Of a stretch of DNA of 51,855 bases, positions 27,501 through 41,000 are shown one piece after another. Origin of the DNA: Temnopleurus reevesii (lineage: Eukaryota; Echinodermata; Echinoidea; Temnopleuroida; Temnopleuridae); the NCBI GenBank assembly GCA_036244855.1, contig BQKZ01001319.1, positions 50,597-102,451 on the forward strand, in the 5' to 3' direction. How positions within the stretch are numbered: the first letter of the stretch is position 1; each line of letters opens with the position of its first letter. Made by a program: the position numbers and the translations under genes. Below the pieces are notes generated by a model. It had not been told where the DNA came from, made no database searches, and saw only the letters and a program-made list of their open reading frames with translations.

Positions 27501-30500
27501 TATTCTGCATTACTAATGATGTGCTTCAATGAGCTGGGTAAAGAACCATCCATTACTATGGAAGCAAAATGAATATCAATAAATCAATTATACTTTTTAC
27601 TTTCAAATGGTTTTTGGACAATAATGAAAAAGTAATAAATTGTTGCTGACAGAATAGTAAAATACAAAATATGTATATGAAAATCTGATAAAATTCAATT
27701 GAATCTGTCAAATCACATTAGGGAATCTAATTGATACAATTTACACATTTTAAAAAGAATAACTACTTTATTTCCAGTGTCATAACGAACATTCCATGAT
27801 CAGAACAAGAACTTCTTTGGACTTTGGAGGAATATGGATTCATTTATTTTCTAATATATCTATACAATCTTGATGAATTGACCATAACTATTCACACATT
27901 TAAGATAATGCAGTATTCACTATCAACATTCTTCTTCTGCAGAACAATGTCCAAAACAATTATTAGATATATATATAACCAATAAGAAGAAGCCTCTTTC
28001 CAGTAACAGGTTCAATAACAGGTTTTATGATGTTTATATTGTGTTTTTTCCTTTTATATCAGGGGATTACTAGTAAAACTAGAATAATTCTGTGTACAAG
28101 CGGCTAAAAATCCTCTCAGTAATTCTAAGGTCAATATACTGCAGAAGTCGATGAAAGACTTTGCTTCCATAGAAAAGAACAGATTTGCTGCACACATACC
28201 ATGCCTGATACTGTCTGAGAATGATGGATCTTGGATAGCCTTCTTGAGGAAGTTGAGCATGGATTTCAGTAGCGCTGCTCTCTGAGGGAAACACTGGGAT
28301 GCTGTGGAGGAAAACAATTTATATGATGGTAAAACTCTACTTTCATCTTTAAAATTTCATGAAAAAAAAATCAAATTGTAGATTATATCACTTGGTAAGA
28401 TGAAATACATATGATAAAGAATTAGAATAATATACCAGAGTGAAGTTATATGAATACATACGACTATTTGAATAAGTAGAAATTTAATATGAACCCGACA
28501 AAAGAGTGTTTTGAGAGGATCAAGTGCATCCAGAAATCTTGAACTCATGTAGAATGGCATAAAGGTGACCTTGCCAAAGTCGAATCTCTAAGGATCTGAA
28601 TGGTCTGTTCAAAGTACAATAGGAAAAATTACACACAGGTTAATTTTCTTGGTGCCATGAAATAGGTTCTTATTAGGTAAAGTTGATATTGGTCATTCTT
28701 TTCATAAAACAATGGTAAAATATTAAACTCATAATAAATTGTCATATTTGATGCTAGCCATTCCATCTGATCAATGCAAGTGAAAAAGTAAAAAAANGGG
28801 GGGGGGGGGAATAAATGAAAATTATGACCTAGAATGGTTTTTAGATCAAAATGATCAAGTGCTAAATTGACGATGTCAGACAGGTAAAACACAATATATC
28901 ACTATAAAAATTACAAATATTGGTATTAAAGAATCACTACTTTCTCACTTGTATCATAATTTAAATTCCGTGATCACAACAAGACCTTCTTTGAACTTTA
29001 AAGAAAGTGGGATTCATTTATTTTCTTATATATCTAGACATTCACGAAAAATTGACCAAAATCATTCACACATTGAATGCAAGGCAATATTTACTATCCA
29101 CAATCTTCTTCAAGAGAATCATGTAAAAACAATTGTTAAATTTATCATAACCAATCAGAAGCCTCTTCCCAGTGACAGGTTCAAATACAGGTTGGATTAA
29201 TGACAATAATTGTATTGTGTCTTTCTATTCTATAGCAAGAGATTACTGGTAAATATACAGGTGGCTGACATTAACCCTTTAAATAATCCAAACACCAGAA
29301 TACAAATGAAGTCAATAAAGGACTTTCATAATGCTTTGATAATGTAGAAAAGAACTGATTTGTTGCACACATACCATGCCTGATGCTGTCTGAGAATGAT
29401 GGATCTTGGATAGCCTTCTTGAGGAAGTTGAGCATGGATTTCAGTAGCGCTGCTCTCTGAGGGAAACACTGAGATGCTATGGAGGGAAAAAATATATGAT
29501 GGTAAAACTTGACTTTCATCTTTAAAATTTCAAGAAAAAAAAATCAAATGGTAGATTATATCACTTGGTAAGATACATATGATAAAGAATTAGAGTAATA
29601 TACCAGAGTGTAAATTCTATGAATACATACAACTATTTGAATGAGTACAAATTGAATATGAACCTGACAAGAGAATATTTTGAACAGGTCAAGTTCATTC
29701 AGAAAACTCAAATAAAATGACATACAGGTAACTCTGCCTAAGTCAAATCTTTTAGGACCAGAATAATCTGTTTGACTTCCAAGAGGTAAACTATACAGGT
29801 TCATTTTCTTAGTGCCATGAAATCGCAATGTCTTGGGCAATTATTCAAGCTCACCTTGGGCAGTTCAACTTCTGACTGTATCTGATATGGGTCATTCTGT
29901 TCATAAAACAATGGTAAAATATTAAACTCATAATAAATTGTCATATTTGATGCTAGCCATTCCATCTGATCAATGCAAGTGAAAAAGTAAAAAAAATATA
30001 TCCATCACAGCATTGTTCCATCATCTTTTGATACAAACATACCTGATCGAGACTTCTTTGATCTTGTGCTCTCATCTTTGCCCTGCCCAGAGCTGGTTGA
30101 AGCACCCTCGTTGACCCTTTGTCCATCTGAAGGACTATCTGTCTCCATCGTGGTGCTGTCCTCGGAGAATGGTGAGGGAGGGGCAGAGTGGATCACATCC
30201 TGGGACGTTCGTATCGTTGGCTTGATCACATAGGGCACATCCCTACGACAGATGCCAATCTCATGCTGCAAGATGTAGTGAATAATGTTATATAAAGAAG
30301 TCAGTTTTTATCAGAGGATATAGTAAAATACTTCATGAATGCTATAAAAAATTCCTACAATCCTCTAAAAGAATGTAGTATTATTCTTTAAAAAAAACAC
30401 CTTTTTTCAACAGAATCAGTAGAATGTCATCAGGCGCATAATTTGACAGATTAAGCTTGCCTGCTTTCTCTCTTTGAGTATCTTCAAGGAATCATTGAAT

Positions 30501-33500
30501 TTTTGTTTTTACTACAAACATAAGACCAACATTCTTTCAAATGTGTAAGGATAAAAAAGCAATTTGGGTGAAAAAATGCAGGTGGACATAGTAAAAAGTG
30601 GTTGAATTCATGGAATGAATCTTGTTTGGTTTTGTATTAATATGGTGTGTGATCAAGATGTGGCATTGTAAAATAAAAAATAAAAATTGAAAAGTGAAAC
30701 AGAAGAAGCCGATACCTCTAGTCTGTTGATGAAAGTAGAGAGGCCTCCGTGGGTCTGGAAGGCTGCCATGTCAAGGTTTGTGATGAGATCAACAACACGT
30801 ACAGCCCTTGTTACAAACTGCACGGAAAACAAGATAAGTTATATAGAAATACATCAAACAATATGGAACGTAAACAAATTAAGAATTGGACTGGTACAGA
30901 GTAACTTTAGTAGAGAAGAATTCTAATACTGAAATATAATATATCAACCTTAAGCAGGATTGACTAAAAAGAATGCAACAAATGCAATCCAGCAATATAT
31001 CAAATTGGATGGCATGAATTAAAATGGATGGCCAAATTCTATAGAGCATTTATGCTGGATTATTACATCCCAGATCCCTTATTGAGTCTGTACAAAATCC
31101 TAAAAAAAATGAAGCTCACTTCAACAACCCAAGTCCATTCCATGAAAATCCTTTAATAAACTGACATTATCCTCCAATTATTGTACCTCCCGGGTAATCA
31201 TCAGTGTGGTGATTAGTTGAACTTAATGCTTTCCTTGCTCATCAGCACAAGGTCATTGTTACTGACTTACCGTTGTGTGTAGCTGCTCATCCTCTCCTGG
31301 CCATTTGATGACTTTAAGGAGAGATTCCATCATCCCACAAGACACCAAGGCCTCGCCACCTGTCACACAAGACATATGATGAATTAGCAAGACCACCAGA
31401 TTGGGATATAGAGCAACAGCTCTAGAAATCAAAGATGCTCAAATGTTTCATGGTAAATGCATTAAATTTTTCTACCTTCTGTTGCATATCTTTTTCAGCT
31501 ATTGTGAGAATCAGCATGATCCATTCGCTACCAAAATTGGGCAACAAGTCATGTCAACATGTCATATTCATATACTAAAAATTTCACATTTAAAAGGGAA
31601 TCTGTTTTGATTTTTGATGGATAACCATTATTCAATCTTGAAGAAAAAAAAATCTTATAAATCTGAACTTTACTCAGTGGGATGCCACTCTTTTGTATTC
31701 CAACCAGATGGATAGCCCATGGTAAAATATTATTGAGAATAGCAATTTTTCTATAACATAGAAAATTCTAATAAAAAAATCTAATTGCATTATGAGGGCC
31801 AAGTTTGCGATCCTGGTATATAGAATGATCAGACAGACAGCTCCAAAACAGAACATCTTCACATTCTGTAACAGGGAGCATATTGTACATAACTTTCAGT
31901 TAAACATTTCTTGATGTTCACATCAATTCAAATGCATATTAAATGCATGCAGGTAGAAATATCATTTGAATGTTTCTGTTGAGTGAGCAGTTTATGAAAC
32001 CATTACATGCCTTACCTGTTTCATAGCTGGCGAGATGGTATAGGAATGAGAATAGAGAAGTGGCAAGGCTGTGTGGGAAGGATTCCATGTTGGGATCTGT
32101 AACATGAATATAAAAATGAAGTTATGAAAATTCAATACAATATCATGAAATTCAAATAAATTTTTCATTAAGGAATGAAGACAAAATATATTGGGTGACT
32201 TCATGTACGATGTTGAACGCTGGTGTTGGTGTTGCAGCAGCACCAACACCGGCCTCAACACAAAACCTGAAGTCTGTTGGTGTTGGGGTTGACCTCACAA
32301 GATTCTGACATATTTCCGGTCGTTCGTGTTGATTGCTGGTGTTGAATGTCGTATACTGAACCGAGGATCGAGGTCGGTGTTGACGATTCACATGCAATTT
32401 TTCCATCTCTCAACACTAAACTCGAGGGATCGGGAAAATTGCGACTTCAAGTTCGGTGTTGGTGTTGGTGTTGGTGTTGAAATCATGCATTCGTTTTCCA
32501 CTCACAGGACAGTAGCAATTTTGCTCTGAAAACTTGTGATATGTCGGTGGTTAAATCAACTTTCCAGTAAAACTTGCATACGAAAACTAAAACCACATAC
32601 TTCGTGTTGGAAGGCAATATTTTGCTTTCTAGATTTTAAAAACAATTGCACAATTTGTATGAATTAGAATAGATTAATTTGAGAATTTTGGACCGAAAAC
32701 TGCTTTATCGTCGAGCTTTTCGCGAGGCTTTGTGCGAGCGCGAGTGACGTCACTCGGTATTGTGGCTGGTGTTGAGCGATCGATACGGCGATCGTATCGC
32801 TTCTGTGAACCGACCAGCGGTGTTGGTGTTACCCGAGCTCCTACTAAGTCACCCAGTATATTAAATCTAGTTCAAATATTCAGATTTGTATCTGGAAGTA
32901 CCATATCTCATTTTCTTTTTAAAATATCTTTACTACAAATCAACAATATGAGGGAACCACAAAATATTAAGAATGAATACTGAACGTTGGAAAAGAATAA
33001 AATTGAATCCACTTACCAATCATGGCCTGTATACACTGCCGGACCATGACAGGCAGGAACCCATGATAGGATGCAGCACCAGTGGCATCTATAATGCTGA
33101 TTAACCTGCCGAGAAGAGATAATTATAAGGTATAAATCTCATTAATAAGCAGATATGTTTCATCCAGAGGAGAGCTTTTATCAACAAACCATACAACAAA
33201 AAGTTCCCATTATTTCATACTAAAATTATTTCTCAGAGTTAAGCATGAATCTTCGTACATCTGATCTGAACAAAAGATGTTGAAAAGGGACATCCCCCAA
33301 TACAAAATGGAAAAAAAAACAATAGAGCTTTCAAACATGAGTTTAATTTTTGCTCTTAAAAACTTTATAGCCCCTGTATCAATTATGGAGAAATCACAGA
33401 ATTTCATATTCAACTGGTCATGTTTAAAACACACACATTTTCCCCACTACAATTTTTTTCTGGTTTACTTACTCTGGATTTCTATCTAGATGAATGATTG

Positions 33501-36500
33501 ATGTGAGAGTTCGAAGAGAAGCAGATTTTATGTCCTGTAGATTGAATGAAAATAGGAGAAATATGTTAGCTGCAAAGTTTGAGAAAAGTGAGCTTTCAAA
33601 AGTCCTTACAAATGCTATTCCAGACAGATCAAATGAATAACACAATGCTGACAATAGATGGCTGATTTCACAATAGCTAAAGCACAGAAACACAAACATT
33701 CAGGTTTAAATTAAGGATTATTACGTTTTACATTCAATTCAGGGAGGTAAATTTACTACGGAATAACATATAGATTTGCAAATAAAATATAAAATGAAAC
33801 ATTAATTAACGATAATCATGTTAGATGTAAGAAAGCACAAACATGCGTTCTAATCAAGGATCTGCCTAAAAATGGCATGGATGTCACTAAGAATAAATGA
33901 AAAGTCTGAAAACCATAAGGTTAGATATTTTCAAATCAACGCCGATTCAAATCCATGGCTGAACAGAATGGAAAATTTCAAACAGAACTAGACATTTAAT
34001 TCGTCATGTAGACGAATTAGGTGATCTGTCGCTCATGTTAGTGTTTAAAATAATAGATATGATGAAGAAAAAAAATAGAGATGGAAAAAAATATATGTCA
34101 CGGCTGGGATTCGAACTCACGACCTTCACATGAAGAAAACGATGATTTTCCCCATTGATTAATACACGCAGAAGTTTCCACGTATGATATTACACGCACA
34201 TCAGGGCTGGGATTCTCATGTCATACATTGTGCAGAAAATGTCGATATGATCCCGACGTCCGATTGAAAAATAAATGGCACACTTACGATAGGGAATTTT
34301 CTCAGCTACAACATACTAAAAGCTGGGCGAAAATCGACCAAGAATAAAGAAGCTGCTGCTCTTAAAGGGAAAGAAGGTAGAATCACGATATTAATAAGAT
34401 CCTGATTAACATGGCAATGAAAAAACTTAAATCAAGTGGATGCGTATGTGTGAAGGTTTTTGTGGGTGAGATCTACAGGAAAAAAAAATCAACCCCTCCT
34501 GGGACTCGAACTCACGATCTTCATATTAAGAAAACTACGATTTTCCCCATTGATTAATACACGCAGAAGTTTCTCCATAGGATATTACATGCAGATCAGG
34601 ACTGGGATTCTCGTGTCATACATTGTGCAGAAAATTTCGATATGATCCCGACGGCTGATTAAAAAATAAAGGGCACATTTACGATAGGGAATATTCTCAG
34701 CTACAACATATTAAAAGCTGGGCGAAAATCGACCAAGAATAAAGGAGCTGCTGCTCTTAAAGGGAAAGAAGGTAGAATCCGGATATGACCAAGATTCGTT
34801 TCTCATAGACTTTGTGTGTAAAACAGCGGAGATTGACATGCCTATATATATCGTAGAAATACACCATGTTGCCGTTGCCAAAATGAGTGACGGTTATTTT
34901 ATGTTCAATGCACAATTGCCTCAGCTATAACATATTGAGAACTGGGAGCAAAATNGCAGGACATCAACTAATTCCTCTATGAGGCCACTATACAACAAAG
35001 AACTAGATATTTCTTGGATTGCACTTGAATAGACTGCAACAAATGGAGATAAAACGAGAGATTGAACAAAATAATTCAAACAGGAGTACTACGATATGAA
35101 CAGCAACAAAATTCATGGATAAAATTTCAAAGTTTAAGAGACTTGTGTATGGAGCTGATCTTCTATGCTTACATACTTGGTTAAGTATTGCTTGCGTTTA
35201 CAGTTCATCAACAATATCATTCCTGCAAAGAATTACTGAAATGTGTCTGTTATTTCATTTCAGAACATGAAGGTGGGCCTGACATGAATGGTTAACATAC
35301 TCCTTGGTCTGAAATGATACGATCTTTGTTTCATGATCACATAAAATCTAGATTCATACGAGAAATCATATGAAAATCACTGATCAAATCTCACTTGGCA
35401 TCTCACTTAGTATCACTTGATAATCATTTGTTTCAACTACATTGTACATACCTAGAACAGAGAGGGCTTGGAGCCTTGCTTGAACACACTGTAAACGCTT
35501 CTGATGGTTGGAGAAACAATGAGCTAGTCGTATGTGAGTATATAGTAGCATCTATTAAAAAAAGAGAAGAAAGAAACAATTCATCATCAATATACATGTT
35601 AATGGAATACCAGTAAAGAAACAATGATTTGGCAAGGAGTCTTCCAGAATAAAATTACTACTTTATAGATTTAAAAAAAAATCATTTTGTTCAGACAAAG
35701 AATATTAAAGTTAATTTTCTTTTATTGTATCTTTTAAAATACAAACTCTTTAAAATGTTCACCTATGCACATAAAAACATGGCAGGATATAAACGTTTTC
35801 AAAATCATCCCTTCTCATCATGAAGGGTTTTTATTGGCTTTTTTTTTGCAGTCAAAGGAAGATTTTCACTCACCAGTTTCTCTTTAGGGACACTGTGCTG
35901 TGAAAGCTGATCTTCCATGATGTCTACTGGATCAGGTGCAAGCTGGAGAAGAGAGAGCATTTAGAATTTCAGGTGATTCTCAATCAATTCTGAATATCTA
36001 TGAAACATGGTATGAGAGGCAGATGTACAGATGGCTCAATTTGGGGAGAGCTCAATTAAAAAGTGTCAACATCACATTTACAACAAAAATCCATTTACAA
36101 ATATCAATTCCATCCATTATCTTCAAAAATGACAAGTGTAATAATCAACTTAAAACTCCAAGGCCCGTATTCCGATTGCGAGGTTTAACTTAACCCTGGA
36201 CTAACTCATTGTTATTTAGACCCGGGCTATTCAAAAGTTAAACCAAGAGTCTAAAGAACAATGACTTAGNNNNNNNNNNNNNNNNNNNNNNNNNNNNNNN
36301 NNNNNNNNNNNNNNNNNNNNNNNNNNNNNNNNNNNNNNNNNNNNNNNNNNNNNNNNNNNNNNNNNNNNNNNNNNNNNNNNNNNNNNNNNNNNNNNNNNNN
36401 NNNNNNNNNNNNNNNNNNNNNNNNNNNNNNNNNNNNNNNNNNNNNNNNNNNNNNNNNNNNNNNNNNNNNNNNNNNNNNNTATGAGTCCAAAACGTAATTT

Positions 36501-38017
36501 TATGTACAAAGTCAATGCAAATTGTGTTTTTAGTCAATATTCATAAATCCTTGTCTATTTTGCATATTAATGCATATACTGAATTTAAAATTCATTTTTT
36601 TATGCCTCTAATTATGTCACCAACAATTCCCATCGAAAAAACAATAGAAATAATAAAGTCGAAAAAACAAAGAAATACATAAGAAATTCACAAAACAATA
36701 GAATACATAAGAAAAAGATTTTGATTGCCCTTTCTTTCCATGACAATATGTCTGAAACATTACTATGAGTATCTAGACCAAAAATCAGCACATTTGGAGC
36801 TTCAGCAAGTGATTTATTGCTGTTTGTTAGAATTCATGCTTAATTATGCATAATTAAAGCATAATTAGCATAATGAGTAGATTTTTGAAAAATTTGACTA
36901 TGCAATCTAAGAGTTAACATCGCGGGCTATGTGCACGCCAAATTTCGGCGCGATCGCGCGGTCGACGGCGAAGATCAGAGGGGGGGGGCCAAATAAGCCC
37001 CCCCCCCAATGAACTGAGATGACTGAAATATCCCAATGGGATTAGGGTTAAGTTAAACCTCGCTATCGGAATACGGGCCCAAGGGTTTAAATACTCATCT
37101 GTATTGTAAAAAAAAAAATGAAATAAATTTGGTTATCCCCAAGTAAGATTTGGGCCAGGCATATACACAGAACATGGGATAACATCAAATGAAAAGCAGC
37201 AGTAATACACAACCTCAACCTATACATATAAGTGATAATCAATTCCCATTGACATCATTGTTTTTAATGTAATTTCACTCTACTGTATGTACAATTAGTA
37301 CATTACACAAAAAGTACTTACTTGGTCTACATGTTCCAAATGGAGAACCGTGACCGCCTGAACAGAATGCTACAAGAAATAGGTAAAAATACAAAGATAT
37401 GAAAGAGAGCTCAACTCTAGAATTGATGTCTTAAAGCAATTACACATGTGATGTCTAATTCTTTATGTCGTATTTCTGAATAGAGGGGATTAAAACAGGC
37501 CAATAACTAATTCACTCTAAATAAGGGCAACTCCCCAAGAGACCTGTAGCTGTGCAACAATGTGAATGTAAACTACAAATGGTTATGAAGCCTTTATAAA
37601 ACTCATTATGAAGTAGAAACTTCTCAAAAACATGATTTTGCAGCTTAATCACCCTGCACTTCATATCAAGTTTAGTAGAAATTAATCCAAAATAATTAAC
37701 AAGAAAAAACAATTTCAATAAGAGGACTTCAAAGTTGATGTGCAAACAGATTTACCTTCTTATCATTGCAAGTAACTTTCACATAGAAAGACTAGGAATA
37801 AATGCAAATTACCTTCTTAGATGTCACTTTTTCTTCAGCACTGTTTTCAGAGTAAAACTCAAAATGCAAAGTTGTGGCACTTGGAGGAATTCCCTAGAAC
37901 AAGAAACAAGAAACTATGTTTTAATTTCTACATATATCTAAAAGGAGTACTATTTACCAAAGTAGCCTTGTTTCTGTTCTACCTATCTTTTCTGAAGCAC
38001 ATAGTCATCATAAACAC

Positions 38018-38051
<34 letters not shown>

Positions 38052-41000
38052 GTCGTCGTCGTCATCGTCGCCGTCGTCGTCATCATCATCGTCATCATCA
38101 TCATTATGATCATCATCACAATCATTACCAACATCATCATTACCATTGTCATGATTATCATAAAATATTTCTGAACATTTTCTTATTTCTAAAATTATAA
38201 CCTCTATTTCATGTCTAAATTCCTTGCGTTTTGTTACCAATGACTGCACAATTGTTTGGCCATAAACAATACTACATTTGTGTATAAGACTAAACATAAC
38301 TGATGGAGATGAGCTATAACAACAGTGGATGAATAAAGACATTGTTACCTGTTTGGAGGACTTCTTGCAACATTCTGCTAGCCCAAAGCCATTCTCTTTC
38401 CCACCCCAGCTCTCTGCAAGGTAGGTCAGCCTACTGAACAGCTCCTGCCTTTTCTCTGCACCAAGCTTGATCAAGAAGTTGGACCTCTTGCTGTGTATTG
38501 GAATAGTGTGAAATCTGATTATAACAGGAACTGTACAGCCAAAATTATTTCTTTCGTTGTATAAGGAATTGTATCAAATTTCTAGTGAAAATCATATATT
38601 GTAGTTGGAAACTAGCATATTATAAAAGAGCATTGCTTGAGAGCCGAGATACCTGCAAATGGACGGGTTTATATCAAGCTCAATCAATGATTGAAGTTTT
38701 TAAATTTGTTGTAATCATGCTCCAATTTGATTAATTAGAAGCATTAATTACTGTAAAAGCAAAAATTATTGCAGTGGTTTTTTTGGCCAATTTCACTGAC
38801 ATAAATTGACTACAATTTCCATTTGTTAGAATGTCAATACATCTGTATACAAATACATATTTTTTCTGAATAGATGGTGTAACCTGCTAGTATGTCCTCA
38901 GGTGTAATTTCACTAATTGATGGCTTCCAACAGTACCTTACAAACAAAGAGAATAAGTCTTGAAAAGTATTAAATAAACTTTTAAACTAATACTGACTCA
39001 CGGCATATGCATTATTTTTACCTGAAAACATACACCAAGTTCAAGACAGCTAACACAGTATTCATGTCACTGGAAGCTAGAAGAGTTGTAAGATGCTGTG
39101 GGTTGTGAGAAGAGAAAATAAAAAATAAAATGTTATCATTGTAATCAAATGAATTTTGTCCTGCAGAAATATTTGTAGAGAATGGTAATAAAGTACCAAT
39201 AAATGACAGGAGAATGTGAGAATCCCATGGAAACTTGAATATCATTCTTGCATTCAAATGTAATAATACTTGACCATTTCAGACATCAGAATTCTTAAAT
39301 AATGCATGGTCAATTGTGAATCTCACTACAAAAATACAATATGCATAACATATATAAAGTGCCTTGAGCACTCTGCAGGGTGGATATGTGCACTACATAA
39401 ATTGCATCTATTAATAGCATTATTATACCATGTACCATCACGTCCACTACATGTGAAATAAAACTGTATAATGGGATTGGGTGTTTGTAGGACTAGATAA
39501 AATTCTATTCACATCAATTAAATGTGTAAAATGCTTATTACATAACCTCCTTACCTCAACAGAGCTGTAGAGATGCCTTGAGAAACTATGCTCAATAAGT
39601 AGAGCTGTAAAGGTAAGCACGCTATGTACAGAGTCCCTGAGGCGAGTATTCTGGGACTGATCACATGACAGACGCCAGGACTGGTCAGGAGGGGAAGAGC
39701 ATCCCTCTTCCAGGATGCCATCAAATCTGTCCAACACATCCACCCAGTGGTACAGTTCACACTTCAATGACAGAAAGATGGAAAGTAAAGTAAGCAGGGC
39801 ATTAATTAATCAAAGGTCATCAAAGGCCAGGGGTTGCATTCTGAATTACTGTCTCCCTATTTCACAGACATCTGAAAGACTAAAATCTTCCTAAATTGGT
39901 ATTTTGACCAGTTCAGTATGACATTCAGTTAAAGAAGAATGAATCCTAGAGGACAATATACACCTATAAGAAAGGTATCATATACTAATCAGACTGGATC
40001 AAGCTCTAAAATTCATTCAGGAAAGTGTAAATTTCCCGATATTTTAGAACAGGTTTTCGTCTGCTATCACATTACAAGGGGGCTGCCATTTTGTTCTGAA
40101 CAGATATTTCGACATGGTCCATTGATATAATTTTCTGTGGCAAGGAAAATATTCATTAAACTGTAAAATTGTTCAATCTTTGGCAAATTAAATAAGTCAT
40201 GTTGGGAAAAATGCGTGATAGGTGTCCAATATTTTAAGACGACTTATAAAAAAAATTCAGCCTTCAAATCATCTGTTTATACTAAAGAAATGTGCTTTTA
40301 GTGGATTTGCCTGGCATAACAAAATTTCCTTTATCCAACAAGCCTTCAAGGTATTGTATTCTATTGTTTAAATACAGGTGAAAACGTAGCGTTTTGCCAA
40401 AGACCCTATATAAACACGAATGCACGACTTTAAAAGGCCACCCTGTACCGCAGATTTTTGTTTTTGTTCTGGTCTTCATCTGATTGTACAACGCTATAGA
40501 AAGTGATATACCATGGTTTAAATAGCAAACCGATAATACAGATTCCTTTCTTTCATGTTTGTTACAAGGAAACTTGTAACTCTACTCCACTAAAATGCCA
40601 TTACTCCGCAAAAACGTCATGCCCATGCCAATAAAACACAATTCTAATGAACAAAACTTTCTTTTTTAAAATAAATCCAGACCAGTTTTAAGATATTGAA
40701 ATATATGACCATATGTAAGGTATATTTTCATTCAAATTCTAAGCTTATATTTCGATCAAAGACGTTCTACTCGGAGATTACAAAATACTTTCTCGTACCA
40801 AATAACAAAATGGTAGCCCCCAGGGTATTGCTAGCAGACGAAATCTTGGCTCAGAAAATGAAAATCTATCTCCTTAAGCTATTTTTTCTTGTACAATAAA
40901 ATATTCCACTAAATCAATAAATATTACACCTACTGGAATAAGTTAATATATTTTTAGGGTTTCAATCCCCTTTGAGTTATTCAAAATGTCAAGGCAAAGA

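Larger units (their letters stand above)
27780..29996. repeat. Direct duplication of about 1 kb containing HUWE1 exon 17
   Basis: Bases 27780-28796 and 28953-29996 are copies of one segment: flanking intron, exon 17 and intron. Similarity is uneven. The exons differ at two silent sites, the introns by roughly 10-20%, and the last 100 bases (28694-28796 against 29894-29996) are almost identical. Copy one stops at a single N (28797) followed by poly-G. Confidence 0.85.

Noticed and set aside
37983..38474. Minus-strand open frame with a long Asp run overlapping HUWE1 exon 5
   Set aside because: The Asp run is the (CAT)n microsatellite read from the other strand in an intron. Only the 38349-38490 part is a real exon, ending at a GTAACA donor.
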